From Malachius bipustulatus (taxonomy: Eukaryota; Arthropoda; Insecta; Coleoptera; Melyridae), in assembly GCA_910589415.1 (NCBI GenBank), contig OU342633.1, positions 55,112,404 through 55,176,403 of the forward strand: a stretch of DNA of 64,000 bases, in the 5' to 3' direction. Below the pieces are notes generated by a model. That model was given only the letters and a program-made list of their open reading frames with translations, searched no databases and was not told where the DNA came from. A program made the translations under genes and the position numbers. Shown here in pieces: positions 1 to 10,520 of this stretch (position 1 is the first letter of the stretch; each line of letters begins with the position of its first letter).

Positions 1-770
1 TCAATGCAGACTGTTCACAATAATGAAACCCCTTTCGTTAAGCGATAAATTCAGTCGCTCTCTATTGAGGAGGACATTAGTAGGCCAGATGGTTTCAGAT
101 ACAGATACCTAATCAATTTGCGGGACTTCAAGTAGTCTGAAGTCTGGCACCGTTATTAAATTAAATAGATTGCCCACGATATTCCGATCCAATATCACTC
201 ATGCCATGCCACGTAGACGTAATAGACGTCGGACGTAGCAGCCAAGCAAGCAAGCAAAACTCCAACACCAACTCCGTTGTTCAGTTAGTTTAGTTATTAG
301 ATTGATGATCGAAGTTCACCACTATGATGATGCTCTTTATAAATTTATCTCGGTGACGCTGACGCTATGACATTGTCAATGCACCAGCACCGCAATAAAA
401 TAAAATAACACCAATCGTTGTTGCGCTGGGAGAAATCGCTCGCCATTATACCTACCTACCAACGAGAAATATGTAAAGCATCATCCGATCGAAATAAGCA
501 CTTTCACGTCGTCGCACAATCATCAATCGAGTTAGCGAATGAAACGAATGTTAACAGGGTTACTCGTTTACTCGCACTTCCCTTCTTCGTAATGCTCACA
601 ATGCCGCATATCGATCGACGTAATCCACGACGGAACAACAACAAAATAATTCTGGAACACAGCTATGTAGCAGTAGTTAAACTCGTTCACTGCAGGAAAA
701 CTGGTAGGCAAGTAGTAGTGTTGGGTAACAGAACAGCAGGTAGGCGATAGAAGCTACCAAATATCTCTAC
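1..770. other. non-coding sequence, nothing recognised
   Basis: No conserved coding motif, RNA gene or repeat boundary is seen. A 110-codon open frame near 418-750 has no recognisable domain and a composition like random AT-rich sequence, so it is not called. A short TACC run lies near 450. Confidence 0.5.
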
Positions 771-1240
771 GGACACTTACCAGTCGCGGATCCGCCTCGG
801 TTATCCAATCCGGGAGGGCACTGTGGACGCGGGCGCCGAAAGACGCGATTTTTTTCGGAAAATTGCAATGGGAAATGTCCTTGAAACTCGCGAGCTCCGA
901 GGTTCGTACACGCCAGCTCGGAAGTTTAGAGTATACTGAACGGCGAAAGGCCGAGCGCTTACGAACCGGATTCCGGGGCCGATTAGAGCCGATCGTGTCG
1001 GTATTACGACGGCTTCGCGATCCATGAAAGCAACAAGTGATACTCGTTGGGGCTCTGGAGCGCCGCGATCACGGCCGGTTCATTATTACGGCGAACGTTA
1101 CCTGGTTTATCCGTTCGGTCGGTCTCCGCGGTGCCGGTGCCATGAAAACCTGTTTAGTGCCAGTGCTTTAGGAATGACCTTTTTGAATGGGAATTTCGCA
1201 CAATATTATTATTCTCGCTGACGATCCATTAATTTGATGG
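771..1240 (-). promoter_or_regulatory. GC-rich island with a minus-strand splice-donor-like site (possible 5' non-coding exon)
   Basis: This stretch is clearly richer in G+C and CpG than its surroundings. On the minus strand it ends in ACTG followed by GTAAGT (the donor hexamer is the complement of 775-780), a strong match to the metazoan 5' splice site. Upstream open frames on that strand are short and stop before the donor, which would fit a 5' untranslated first exon. This is inference. No TATA box, acceptor site or conserved peptide was found, and a chance GTAAGT is possible. Confidence 0.25.
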
Positions 1241-1519
1241 TCTGTTTAGCGTTCGTTTAATTCTTCATTTTTAGATAAACAAGATCGTGAATAACAGCAG
1301 GCAGCATCAGCACCAATCTTGAAAAGCAGTTTATTTTAAAAACCTACCCACCTACTACCGAAGAACAAAGACTTTTGCCTTCTAGAAATTGCATCCCAAG
1401 TCAATTTTCTTATTCCCAATTCCATTTTAAGTACATATGTGTCTTTTTTTATTCCTCTCGCACTCTCCTATACCTGCGGCGAAACTATGAAGAACTTATA
1501 ATAATAATAATAGGGTCAT
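1241..1519. other. AT-rich spacer with a short AAT run
   Basis: No gene seen. A short (AAT)n tract lies at about 1498-1513 just before the left end of the foldback element. Confidence 0.4.
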
Positions 1520-2042
1520 TATATACATCCGCGGCTCCTACAGTTTCACTATATGGCACCTATATAGGGGTGGAGAACATACCTATAGTAACACCAGGAA
1601 TCGGTTGTAAAAAAAAATCGGTTTTGAGAGAGCAATGAAAGTACGGACCTGGCAGATGCGATGATTAATATGTCTAGTTTGGGATGTAACCACTTGAGGA
1701 CAATGCCAAGCGCTTTGAAACGTATACAGTCACGTATTCGCATTATATTCGCTTTTTCATATCGTGAAAAGACCACAGGGATTGATGTTACAATTTTTGG
1801 AATATAAATGTAAAATTGAAAATAAAAATCGTGTTACTGTTAATCTAATTCTAGAAGATATTCCTTGCCCTGAAAGTGAAAAAAAAAATAGAAATTCGAC
1901 CGTAGTGCCAAAGCTAGAGGCCTTAGTTGTGACCTTAATATTAGTTTGCAATGGCTGATTTTAGTTTCTTACCCACCCAGCACCCCTATTTCGCTCCTCG
2001 GTCCCGAAAAAATTGATGAAACTTAGGAGCCGCGGATGTATA
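1520..2042. mobile_element. foldback (MITE-like) element, about 520 bp
   Basis: The left end (from about 1520) reads TATACATCCGCGGCTCCTA, then GTTTCA and an AGGGGTG block near 1566. The right end (about 1975-2042) carries the reverse complement of the same blocks in mirrored order: CACCCCTAT, TGAAAC, TAGGAGCCGCGGATGTATA. The arms are about 60 bp and imperfect. No transposase is encoded and no clear target duplication was found. The right end coincides with the TATA site of the adjacent Ginger-like insertion, so the two elements abut. Confidence 0.55.
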
Positions 2043-3322
2043 TGTTACGCCCAAACATCGAAAACGCTCACTGAGCGAAAAAAACGACCGCAACGCGTTG
2101 CGGACGGTGCCGAACGACCAAATACCGAAATGAGATAAATTTTCGCTTTGTGTCCGTTCTTGTTGACCACGACGCGTCGTGGACAATGCTCAAACGGCCA
2201 CGATGCGTTCTGGATGATTTAGAGAGCCCATAAACCGATATTTCTTGTCTACGCTTGTCAGTAATGTCAGTGGGTTTACGACTGCCTTCGAATTAAGAAT
2301 CGGACTGGCAGATTCTTCTCTGGAAAGGGAAACATATGAATCTTTGGAAACGGAAGAAGATTTTGAGAAAACATTGGAAGGAATGACACTTGAAAAAGAC
2401 AAGGAAGGGGGAGGAAATGTAATCAATGCAGTATCCTCTGTGACGGCATGTTCCATTTGCGAGGATTTTTGAGTTACCAAACCATGTAAAGCATGCGCTT
2501 AAAAGTACCTACACATGAAGTGTGGGATTGAAATTAAAGGAGAAGTCGTATGCAATCAGAGAGCAACGTGAAACTGCTAGAGCCGGAATGAAGAAGCAAG
2601 CTGGAAAAATGCTGGCGCTGTTCCGTTAAAAACTATACCTCCTGCTGAGATCGGTCAAAACGTCGTAGTCAAGGTTCCAAATATCGACAGAGGGCGGCTT
2701 GCCCCTAGGAGTATTCTAGCTGTAGTTCTAAGCGTTAATGATTCCAGCTTGTATAAGTTGGGAACCAAAGAGGGCGTGCTGGAAAGACTTAATAGTCGTA
2801 ATTAATTCAACTTCGCTGATTAAAATTTTATAAACGCATTGGACGTCCAAGTTGTTCATCAAGTTTGAAAAAAGCTTCAGTTCTTTCGTCTGGATCAAAA
2901 CAAGGATTTGTCATCTACCATTGTAAGCGTTATTGTAATACAAAAAAGTTCAATTGCAGGGCCAATGAGGTGATGTGCAATTCTAAATGCCACAATAATA
3001 GTGCCTGCAAAAACAAGTAAATAGCTTTATCTACCTGCGATTCAGTTACCTATTGTTGTAAATAAATAAAGTTTCATGTAGCAATAAGCCTACAATAAAG
3101 ATTTTGAAATTTTCGGCCATTTCTGTAAATTTACTTAACATATTAAAAGCATGATGGTCGGTTTATGAGCTTCAAAAATCATCAAGAACGCGTCGTGGTC
3201 AACAAGAACGGACACAACGCGAAAATTTATGTCATTTCGGTATTTGGTCGTTCTGCACCGTCCGCAACGCGTTGCGGTCGGTTTTTACGCTCAGTGAGCG
3301 TTTTCGATGTTTGGGCGTAACA
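2043..3322 (+). mobile_element. Ginger-like DNA transposon, decayed, with long TIRs and a TATA target duplication
   Basis: Terminal inverted repeats begin TGTTACGCCCAAACATCG. The left arm is about 2043-2236 and the right arm about 3159-3322; they differ by scattered substitutions and one roughly 30-bp indel. Both arms hold small palindromes (CGCTCACTGAGCG and GCAACGCGTTGC). The element is flanked by TATA at 2039-2042 and 3323-3326. A TGT start, a 4-bp duplication and an integrase-type gene remnant inside agree with the Ginger superfamily. Only the C-terminal part of a transposase remains, so this is a deleted, non-autonomous copy. The TSD is weak evidence on its own because it is a short AT palindrome. 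Confidence 0.7.
2245..3020 (+). pseudogene. C-terminal remnant of a KRBA2-like integrase/transposase
   Basis: Read across frames, this region gives a chain of motifs in the order expected for the C-terminal part of KRBA2-like integrase proteins: a cysteine-rich segment (CSICEDF, then PCKACA), the block NVVVKVPNIDRGRLAPR with SLYKLGTKEG near 2660-2800, and a cysteine-rich tail (NCRAN, then CNSKCHNNSACKNK and a stop) ending near 3018. Such proteins carry an rve/DDE integrase core upstream; that core is absent here. Stop codons and frameshifts break the frame, so no functional product is expected. It lies between the two Ginger-like TIRs and is presumably that element's own gene. The family call rests on motif recall, not on a search. 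Confidence 0.65.
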
Positions 3323-3342
3323 TATACATATTATAATTACCA

Positions 3343-4720
3343 ATAATAATAATAATAATAATAAACTTTATTTTCCATATTATGACAAACATCAGGTTTG
3401 TATAGGAATCGTCAATAAAGTGCTAAAAGTGCTAAAAAGGCAAAAATAAACCTTCACTCAGCAGGAAACATCTCAGTCCGGTCAGTCCCTTTCTAAATAC
3501 TACAAAGCTCTCACATTCTCTCAGATATTAGGGCAAATTATTGTATACTTTTATACCCAAATAATTGGGACGGTAAATCGTATCTCCCGCAAAAGTGTTT
3601 TTTGTTTGATGTTCACCGAGTGATCTCCCACAAGGGACAATTGCTCACGTTCCCTAAAAACTAAAACACACAATTCAAACACAAACAAAGCCGGTACAGT
3701 CAATATTTTCAAGTCTTTAAAATATGGTCTACATGACCCCGCCCCCTGTTGACACCACACATAATCCTCAAGATCTTTTTCTGTGCAAACCCCCAAAAAC
3801 AAATCCCGTATCTAATATGTGATTCAACCTGAGCATAATAAAGCATTGAAAGCTGTCCCATAGTTAAAACACTATACGGACGGATACTCCTAAACTGGTA
3901 CGATACTGAACTCAACCTCGCCACTATGACGTCGCAGTGATCTTTAAAATTCAAATTACCATTCATATGCAGCCTAAAAGCACCTCCGCCTCATCTAAAA
4001 ACAAGTGAATATCCTCAACAGTCCTCTGACGATGGTGAAATCGCTCCGGCACCACCCTCGTCTTGCCCACATTAAAGTACAAACACTGATTGACGAAACC
4101 AGGAGCACACATCTCGCAATAACTCATGCGCCCGGTGCTGTGAATTCCCTGATTGCTCAAGGGACAGAAGGATCGCCGCATCGTCTGCATACATGACATG
4201 GTCAAAAAAACATCATCCCTGGAGAAGCGATCAAGAGAATTGATATACAGTAAAAAAAGTACAGGGCCCAAAATGGAACCCTGATGCGGTACTCCCACCT
4301 CAATGTCAACGAGGTCCGAATTAGATCCATGCATCTCTTATGGACACAAATTGCTTCCTACCACTCAGAAAAGACTTTATCCAAACCATTCATGCCATAC
4401 TCTGATAACTTTTGAATCAATAGCGGGTGATTCATGCACGCGATCAAATGCCCTAGTGAGATCGCAAAAGATCCCAACAAGGACACTCACCCGACTCCAA
4501 AGCACTAATGACATTTTCATAGAAGGAGCCCAGAGCTGTGTGCGTTGATCTCTGGCTCCTAAAACCATGTTGGCTCGAAGAAAGAATATTTTCGCCCTCC
4601 ATAAACTTTTCTAGTCTATCCCTGAAACAATACTCCAAAATCTTGGAAAACACAGACGGTATAGTGATTGGACGATGTTAATCGGGTCAGACTTTTTCAA
4701 CTTGCGCAAAACAATTGTGG
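3343..4720 (-). pseudogene. 5'-truncated I/Jockey-type LINE remnant (reverse transcriptase region and 3' tail)
   Basis: Minus-strand frames give, in order, VFSKILEYCFRDRLEKFM and QHGFRSQRSTHTAL (finger region), DLLR..AFDRVHE, GVPHQGSILGPVLFLLYI, the catalytic YADDAAILLSL box (in a shifted frame near 4165-4200), LNFKDHCDVIVARL, and post-RT segments containing YAQVESHIRYGICFWG. Frames switch at least three times and stops interrupt them, so the copy is dead. The sequence ends on the left in AATAAAG followed by a (TTA)n run (plus-strand (AAT)n at about 3343-3363), the kind of microsatellite 3' tail found on I-like elements. The endonuclease and ORF1 are missing, as expected from 5' truncation. 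Confidence 0.8.
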
Positions 4721-5195
4721 GAAATTTTCCGCTCTACAATTCAAGTCAAATGGAATTTTCCACCAAAATACGTAATTTTTCTGTAAAATACGAAAACCGG
4801 AAAAACGGCACATTTTTAAACTTATTGGAAGAATAAATCGATTTAATTGAATATCTTCTCAACTATTGAAGAATTGAAGAAGAAGAAGAATCTTCTTAGC
4901 TATTATTGAAAAATATCTCAAACTTCTACTCCACTGTAGAGCTTCAGTTTTCGAGATACAGGTGTTTGTTACACTTTTTTTTAATACATAAAGACGTACG
5001 AAAACTATAAACTTATACCTAATTACACTTATAAGATAATACACAAGATGGCTAGCTAGAGTGAGACAATGGCGAGTCGTGGATTGCAAAAATTAGTGCA
5101 GTGTAAAAGGTGCCGCAGCCAAAAGGTTTGCACCATACTGGGGCTAGTCTAGTGTATGGATGGCTTTAACTATACGGAATAGAAAAAGTGTCAGA
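4721..5195. other. spacer with a relic of a palindromic-element arm
   Basis: No gene seen. Around 4935-4965 the sequence GAGCTTCAGTTTTCGAGATACAGG resembles the subterminal arm of the palindromic element at 28461 (its copy lies near 28556-28582), suggesting a decayed relative. Confidence 0.35.
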
Positions 5196-5200
5196 AATAA

Positions 5201-5257
5201 AAAAAGTCAAAAGTTTTGGTGGGGCTATGGTACCTACCAAAATTTTTGACTTTTTTT
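5201..5257. repeat. short inverted repeat (hairpin)
   Basis: AAAAAGTCAAAAGTTTTGGT is followed after about 15 bases by its near-complement ACCAAAATTTTTGACTTTTT. No function is implied; it may be a mini foldback or a decayed element end. Confidence 0.4.
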
Positions 5258-5346
5258 GTTTGAAATGTTTTATTTATTTTTCCAACAAAAATTAAATTAA
5301 TTAAATTACTTATTACCTAATTATGAATAAAACACCAATGTTAGAA

Positions 5347-5391
5347 ACGTTACACGTGTTTCGCTACTTTTCATGTAGCATCTTCAGACGT
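5347..5391 (-). ncRNA. hammerhead-ribozyme-like motif (non-canonical)
   Basis: On the minus strand the order is ACGT, CTGAAGA, a GCTAC/GTAGC hairpin with a 7-nt loop, GAA, the self-complementary ACACGTGT, A, then ACGT. This matches the type I hammerhead layout: stem I of 4 bp, core CUGANGA, stem II of 5 bp, core GAA, a short palindromic stem III, and a UA cleavage dinucleotide with predicted cut between complements of 5351 and 5350. One deviation is an extra U (complement of 5380) between the CUGANGA core and stem II. Stem I is short. Activity is therefore uncertain; it may be a decayed copy. Hammerheads with short stem III are known in Penelope-like elements and retrozymes. Confidence 0.4.
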
Positions 5392-5740
5392 AAATAAAAT
5401 TATTGATACAGTAACATAGCAACAGTATTACTAAAATTACTAAAATGCTCGCGCTATGTTTTTTTCGGTTTCAATCAAAAATAATGTGATACCTACAAGT
5501 AATTGCAAAATTATAGTGTTTTAAACACGGACGAGGCCGAGGGCAGTCCGAAAGTTTTCTCTGGAATGCTATTCACTTGCTGAATGAGCTGGTTCTCGAA
5601 GCCAAAATTACCAGAGTGAAGCGACTGTATCTTACTTACATAGTTGTTCCATCTTAAAAAGATTAATAAATATATAAATAATGAATTGTATTTTGCTTTT
5701 TAGTTGTTAATTGTGTAATTACGGGCCGCTTGTTGAATCC
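5392..5740. other. AT-rich spacer, nothing recognised
   Basis: No coding motif, tandem repeat or inverted repeat was recognised between the hammerhead-like motif and the 206-bp MITE. Confidence 0.4.
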
Positions 5741-5946
5741 AAATTCAAGCAACGTTCAACCGAATTGAAGTTCACGTCTACCAAAAGGTGAATTTTGGTT
5801 TAAAAAGGGCAGTGAAATTAATTTTAACTAGAAAGGGGGTCGTCGTCTTCCTAGTTCTGATTTATTCCATTTCACTGCCTTATTTAAACCAAAATTCACC
5901 GTTTGGTAGAAGTGAACTTCAGTTCGGTTGAACGTCGCTTGAACTT
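5741..5946. mobile_element. 206-bp MITE with about 85-bp terminal inverted repeats
   Basis: The left arm starts AAATTCAAGCAACGTTCAAC and continues through TGAATTTTGGTTTAAA and GGCAGTGAAAT; the right arm is its mirrored complement ending in GTCGCTTGAACTT. Nearly the whole element is palindromic, with a loop of about 35 bp near 5830-5865. No coding capacity. No target duplication was clear, so the superfamily is unassigned. Confidence 0.75.
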
Positions 5947-7200
5947 CATAAGCTTATTATTGTTTATGAATTTTTTATTTATTTATTTACCTATTACTTT
6001 TTGATTTATTTGAGTATTTGAATTTGCATTTTTCTGTGCTGTTATCTGTTAAGGTATATCATCTAAATAAAACAATTTCCTGGCTCCCAAAAACTAGAGG
6101 AATAACCTTTTTCATTTTCATAGATACAAACGGGACCATCAACGCGTGGAGTCGGAAAATGTGAAAAAATGAGGAGTATAGTGATAAATGCTTGAAAAAG
6201 TTTTATTATCAAGCGGAAGGGTAACGAGGTTATTACATACATGCATAGCTTATTTTGATAAGATATTCAAGATCAAACTAAGATCAACTTGTTTTTTTAA
6301 ATGAATAATAATTATAAGTTTTTTACATGTAATTATGTGCATGTTTTTTATTCAAGAAAAAAAAAACATACCTACGTCTGAAACAAGTAAGTATTAATTT
6401 ATTTACGTAATGAAAAATAAATTAAATTCAAGTTGTGGAGAAGGTTGAAGGCCTTTGAACTTGAACGTTTTTTTTTTTATGTTCCATTAAAACTAAACAA
6501 TAAACATAAAATCGTTTACGAAGAAAATAGTTGTTGGTATTTTTATTTTTTTGTAACTGACCTTGGTGTGACCTTCATCTTGAATATTTAATTAAAAATA
6601 AATATTAAATAACCATGCTCCCCTACCCCCTTAAAACAAAACTAAATCATTTAATTCATTTTTATCTGGAAAGCTTTATCTTGGAATTCTTGGAGATATT
6701 TCACTTTTTCTGGTTAAAATATAGTTATGCCACTCAACAATGGGAAAATTGTACGAGTAACTTAACTGGATCAGATCATTGGTGATCTCTGAATATGAAA
6801 TTAACGAATTAATAAATATACGATTATGGTCATTAGTTCATTACCTACGTTACCTAATATTTTATTATTTATTATTACATTATTTGCTTGCTGTCTCTTT
6901 ATTTGGTGTTTCTCTTGGATTTCAGAAAAAAAAAATTTCAATAAATTCAATATCCACTGTAAAATGTAGGTTACATATTGTCATTAGAAAAAAACATACA
7001 TATAACAAGCAACTCGTTTAGAATATATGAATTCATAATTGCTTATTTTGGTAAAATAAGTATATACATAGGTACATATTTTTATTTACGGTGAGTATAT
7101 AATATAATTAAGTTTGCCGGTCTGATTATGGGAATAACCGCACATTACTTTGTATATCACTAATTAATTATTATTAAAAAATACCACACTGAATTTCTTC
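5947..7200. other. AT-rich non-coding sequence
   Basis: Very AT-rich with many A and T runs. Open frames here are short and have no recognisable domain. Confidence 0.45.
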
Positions 7201-7416
7201 ACCCAAGTCAAGTTAGCCACGCTTCGGCCAGCCATTTTTTTATGAATTTATTTTTGTCGTGGCCAAAAAATGAGAATTAAATCCATTTTTCAATAATTAT
7301 TATTATTCAGTCATGTTTCCGTTTTCTTAAACAGTAAATGCGGAACAAAAATTGCTAAAAATTATTCCCAAAAAGGTCCCCCTCGCTGCCCGAAACGTGG
7401 CCAACTTGACTTGGGT
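7201..7416. mobile_element. short member of the ACCCAAGTCAAG terminal-repeat family
   Basis: The left end ACCCAAGTCAAGTTAGCCAC followed by GCTTCGGCCAGCC matches the complement of the right end (CGAAACGTGGCCAACTTGACTTGGGT). The same termini bound the larger element at 50720-51559 and start the one at 63839. The interior of about 150 bp is AT-rich and non-coding. No 9-bp duplication is found here (AATTTCTTC versus GCATCATCT), so this copy is old or rearranged. Confidence 0.65.
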
Positions 7417-8450
7417 GCATCATCTGGTTCCAGCTCACAAGTCACAATGCAACAAATATTTGTCTCCCATATCCAACAGCGGGAAAGTTCACTGATTAAA
7501 TTAGTACTTGGCCGGAATCCAGCGCTATACTAAACATAAAAGAGTATTTCAGAGCACGTGTTTTCATTAACACAGAACTGCTCGGATATTTCTGTAGGTG
7601 TTGCTGATGGTGTTGGTGAGTATATTTAATTATTGGAAAATTACGAAACTCATCCTTGATGATGAGAGAGATTTACAGCCGAAGATAAGCTTTTTATTGG
7701 CGTCTGATAAACTTATACATATAGGCACACACGGGTCAGGTCATTACTTCTTTTCTGAAAAAGTAACATACCTACCCAGCTAAAAATAATAAGCCGACCC
7801 AAACAAATTTACAGTCGCTCATCGTTATTATGGTTTATAATAGCTCGCACGAGTTGATTATCAAGCGATAAAATTAATGAAGCAGGTATTGCAGGAAACT
7901 TGAACTCGTGAAAATAAACGCCGAGTATATACATACATAGTATAATAGTACTCGAATAAGCAATTTTTATGACTGATGTATGGTATTTAATCGCTTTGTC
8001 CTTGCTAGGTCGAATTCACCTTGCATGCATGCATACGTAAACCCGAAGCACCAAATGAAAATTAGCTATAATTAGAACCATTCTCACATACCGACGATTT
8101 AGACAATAATAGCAAAACCAAATATTTTCCAAAAGTCTGTCAACGTGATAATTCATTGCAGCAAAACACGGTTTTATAGCTTTCTTTATAATACAACACA
8201 CATGATTCTCAACACTGAACGTTTCGGGACTATTAGTAGACATATTTTGACCTATGCAGTTCATTATTTTCAGCTTTGAAACGTCATTGGATGAAAATAG
8301 ACCAACACATTTTTTGTTGTTCCAAACAGATGTAACGAACGATACATAGGATATGGGTTCCTTGAGGTTCAGCAGGATAACTGGGAAATTAACTGGTCGA
8401 TAATGATCCGGAAAATATTTGGTTTATTTAACATATTTAACATTATCCAA
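7417..8450. other. non-coding sequence
   Basis: No conserved coding motif. A short GCATGCATGCAT run lies near 8025. An 82-codon minus frame at 8016-8264 shows no domain and is not called. Confidence 0.4.
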
Positions 8451-8459
8451 AAGGGCTAA

Positions 8460-9064
8460 ACAGACTTCGCAACTTGATCAAATGGGCCACAACAGTCTGA
8501 ACAGATGGGGGGACGAGCGACCCAGACTCTCCCAAATGTAGAGCCGACGAGGACTTCTACCACTACGTAGATGTTTGCTTGGAGAAAAACTTTAGCGGCC
8601 CGAAAAATATTTGGTCTGCGATGAAACGAAAGGCCTTTTAATCGAAAGCTATTAAGAAATGAGCCGAAAAGAGCTTAACAGATGGAAAACTTGATGATCA
8701 AACGGGCCACAACAGTCTGAACAGGTACTTACAACCAATGGAGGTCAGGAGCGACCCAGTCTCTCTTAAATGTAGAACCGACGAGAACTTCTACCACTAC
8801 GTATAGATGATTGCTTAGAGAAAAACTTTAGCGAACTGAAAAATATTTGGTCAGCGACGAAAATAAAGGTCTTCTAATCGAAGCTATTAAGAAATGGCCC
8901 CGAAAGAGCTTAACAGACTGGACAATTTGATCAAATGAGCCACAACTTATGGGTACTTACAACTTATGGGGGTGAGGGGCGAACGCAGTCTGTCTCAAAG
9001 TAGAACAAAGAGGATTTCTACCACCAGGATGTATGCGAGGTAGTAGAGTCAGATCCAATATGGA
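8460..9064 (+). pseudogene. three tandem copies of a decayed LINE 3' segment (RNase H/zinc-knuckle tail)
   Basis: A unit of about 218-233 bp is repeated: GGGCCACAACAGTCTGAACAG occurs near 8485 and 8703, and a diverged version near 8936. Plus-strand translation gives TGHNSLNRY, VRSDPVSLKCRTDENFYHYV and variants, resembling the segment after the RNase H domain of Jockey-like elements (usual pattern: GHC.LN.HL..MGV, then C..C...EE...H...C). All copies contain stops. The third copy is truncated, and a foldback element is inserted just beyond it. The tandem arrangement is unusual for LINE debris. Confidence 0.55.
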
Positions 9065-9073
9065 CCAAGACAC

Positions 9074-10035
9074 ACTCATGTGAAGTTGGCGCCCGAAAGT
9101 TGGAAAATCGTAATTTTTCTTAGAGTTCTGGGAAGACTACGCATAGTTCTGGAGTTCTCCGAAAAATATCCAATAGTTCTGGCGTAATACGCCCAAAAAT
9201 TCATCATAAAAAATTTCGGCGCTAACTTCACGCGGCGCCCACTTTTTCGCAAAAAAGAGTTCTGAATCGGTTTTCTAATAAATTATCAAGAGTTCTCGAG
9301 TTCCTGAAAATATGATCAATAGTTCTGGTGTATTAAGCCCAAAAAACGACTCCAAACAGTATGGCGCCGGGAATGGGTTTTAATTTTTTTGGATTTCGAC
9401 GGTTCTGAAAGGAGTTCTGAATAGCGCCAGAAGAGTTCTAGATATTACCCAAAAAAAAACTCCTCGCTAAAATCATTCGTCTTCGATTTAAAGTGAAAAA
9501 CAAGTTCCGTTTCCGAGGACTTTGGAATTTTTTGAATTATGATTTTTTTCATCGGCAGTTCTGAAAGGAGTTCTGAAGTTTCAAAGTCCTCGGAAACGGA
9601 ACTTGTTTTTCGCTTTAAATCGAAGACGAATGATTTTAGGTAGAAGTTTTATTAGGATAATCTCTAGAACTCTTCTGGCGCTATTCAAAACTCTTTTCAG
9701 ACCTGTCGAAATAAAGGGGAAAAAAATCATATTCGAAAAATTTTTCAAAGTCCTCGGAAACGAAACTTGTTTTTAATACACCAGAACTATTGATAATATT
9801 TTCAGGAACTCGAGAACTCTTGATAATTTATTAGAAAACCGAACCAGAACTCTTTTTTGCGAAAAAGTGGTCGCCGCGTGAAGTTAGCGCCGAAATTTTT
9901 TGTGATGAATTTTTGGGCGTATTAAGCCAGAACTATTGGATATTTTTTGGAGAACTCCAGAACTATGCGTAGTCTTCCCAGAACTCTAAGAAAAATTACG
10001 ATTTTCCAACTTTCGGGCGCCAACTTCACATGAGT
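9074..10035. mobile_element. 962-bp foldback element with a 9-bp target duplication (Mutator-like, non-autonomous)
   Basis: The ends ACTCATGTGAAGTTGGCGCC and their complement bound arms of about 280 bp (9074-9355 and about 9765-10035). An inner palindrome (about 9462-9640) and mirrored blocks between make almost the whole element self-complementary. AGTTCTGG/GAGTTCTG words recur on the left arm and their complements on the right. The flanks are a perfect CCAAGACAC at 9065-9073 and 10036-10044. Long TIRs plus a 9-bp duplication are the signature of Mutator-like and foldback elements. No transposase is present, so mobilisation would need a partner in trans. Confidence 0.8.
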
Positions 10036-10044
10036 CCAAGACAC

Positions 10045-10520
10045 ACCCAATTCTAAAAGGGAAGGGGATTCTGAAAAGAAAGACCCACCCAAAAAAAAAC
10101 TCAGGAACCGCTCGCAGGAAACTGAGAAAAGAGTAGAAACTACAAAACCAGGGGGAAACTGGAGAACCTAGAAAGCTAGGGTTGAAGGTGATAACAAAAC
10201 CCGGAACCAGCAAGGAACCGGAACAACGTAAAAGAAGGAGAACCTGCACCAAGGTTCTCAGGAGTGCAGCTTAGAGGGGACTCTGCTCTCATGGCTTCCT
10301 GGGCTGACCAGGCCACAGAGGACTGGCTGGTGCGGGTGGTCAGGGAAATGGAACCCTGGTCCGGAGCAAAACTCGGCACCTAGGACGTTCCGAAACCTAT
10401 AAGAGCACCAGTGTGGATACCAGGGCCCCAATAGGAACCAGGAAAAATCCAAAAAGGACTGGGAATCCAAAACTCGAGATTAAAAACCAGAAACGTGGAG
10501 AAAATAGAGCAACTTCAATG
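10045..10520. other. purine-rich sequence of unknown origin
   Basis: The plus strand is notably rich in A and G (GGAACC, GAAAC and AGGAACC words recur). It lies between the foldback insertion and a LINE tail, so it may be internal or 3' LINE sequence too decayed to recognise. No complete open frame. Confidence 0.35.
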
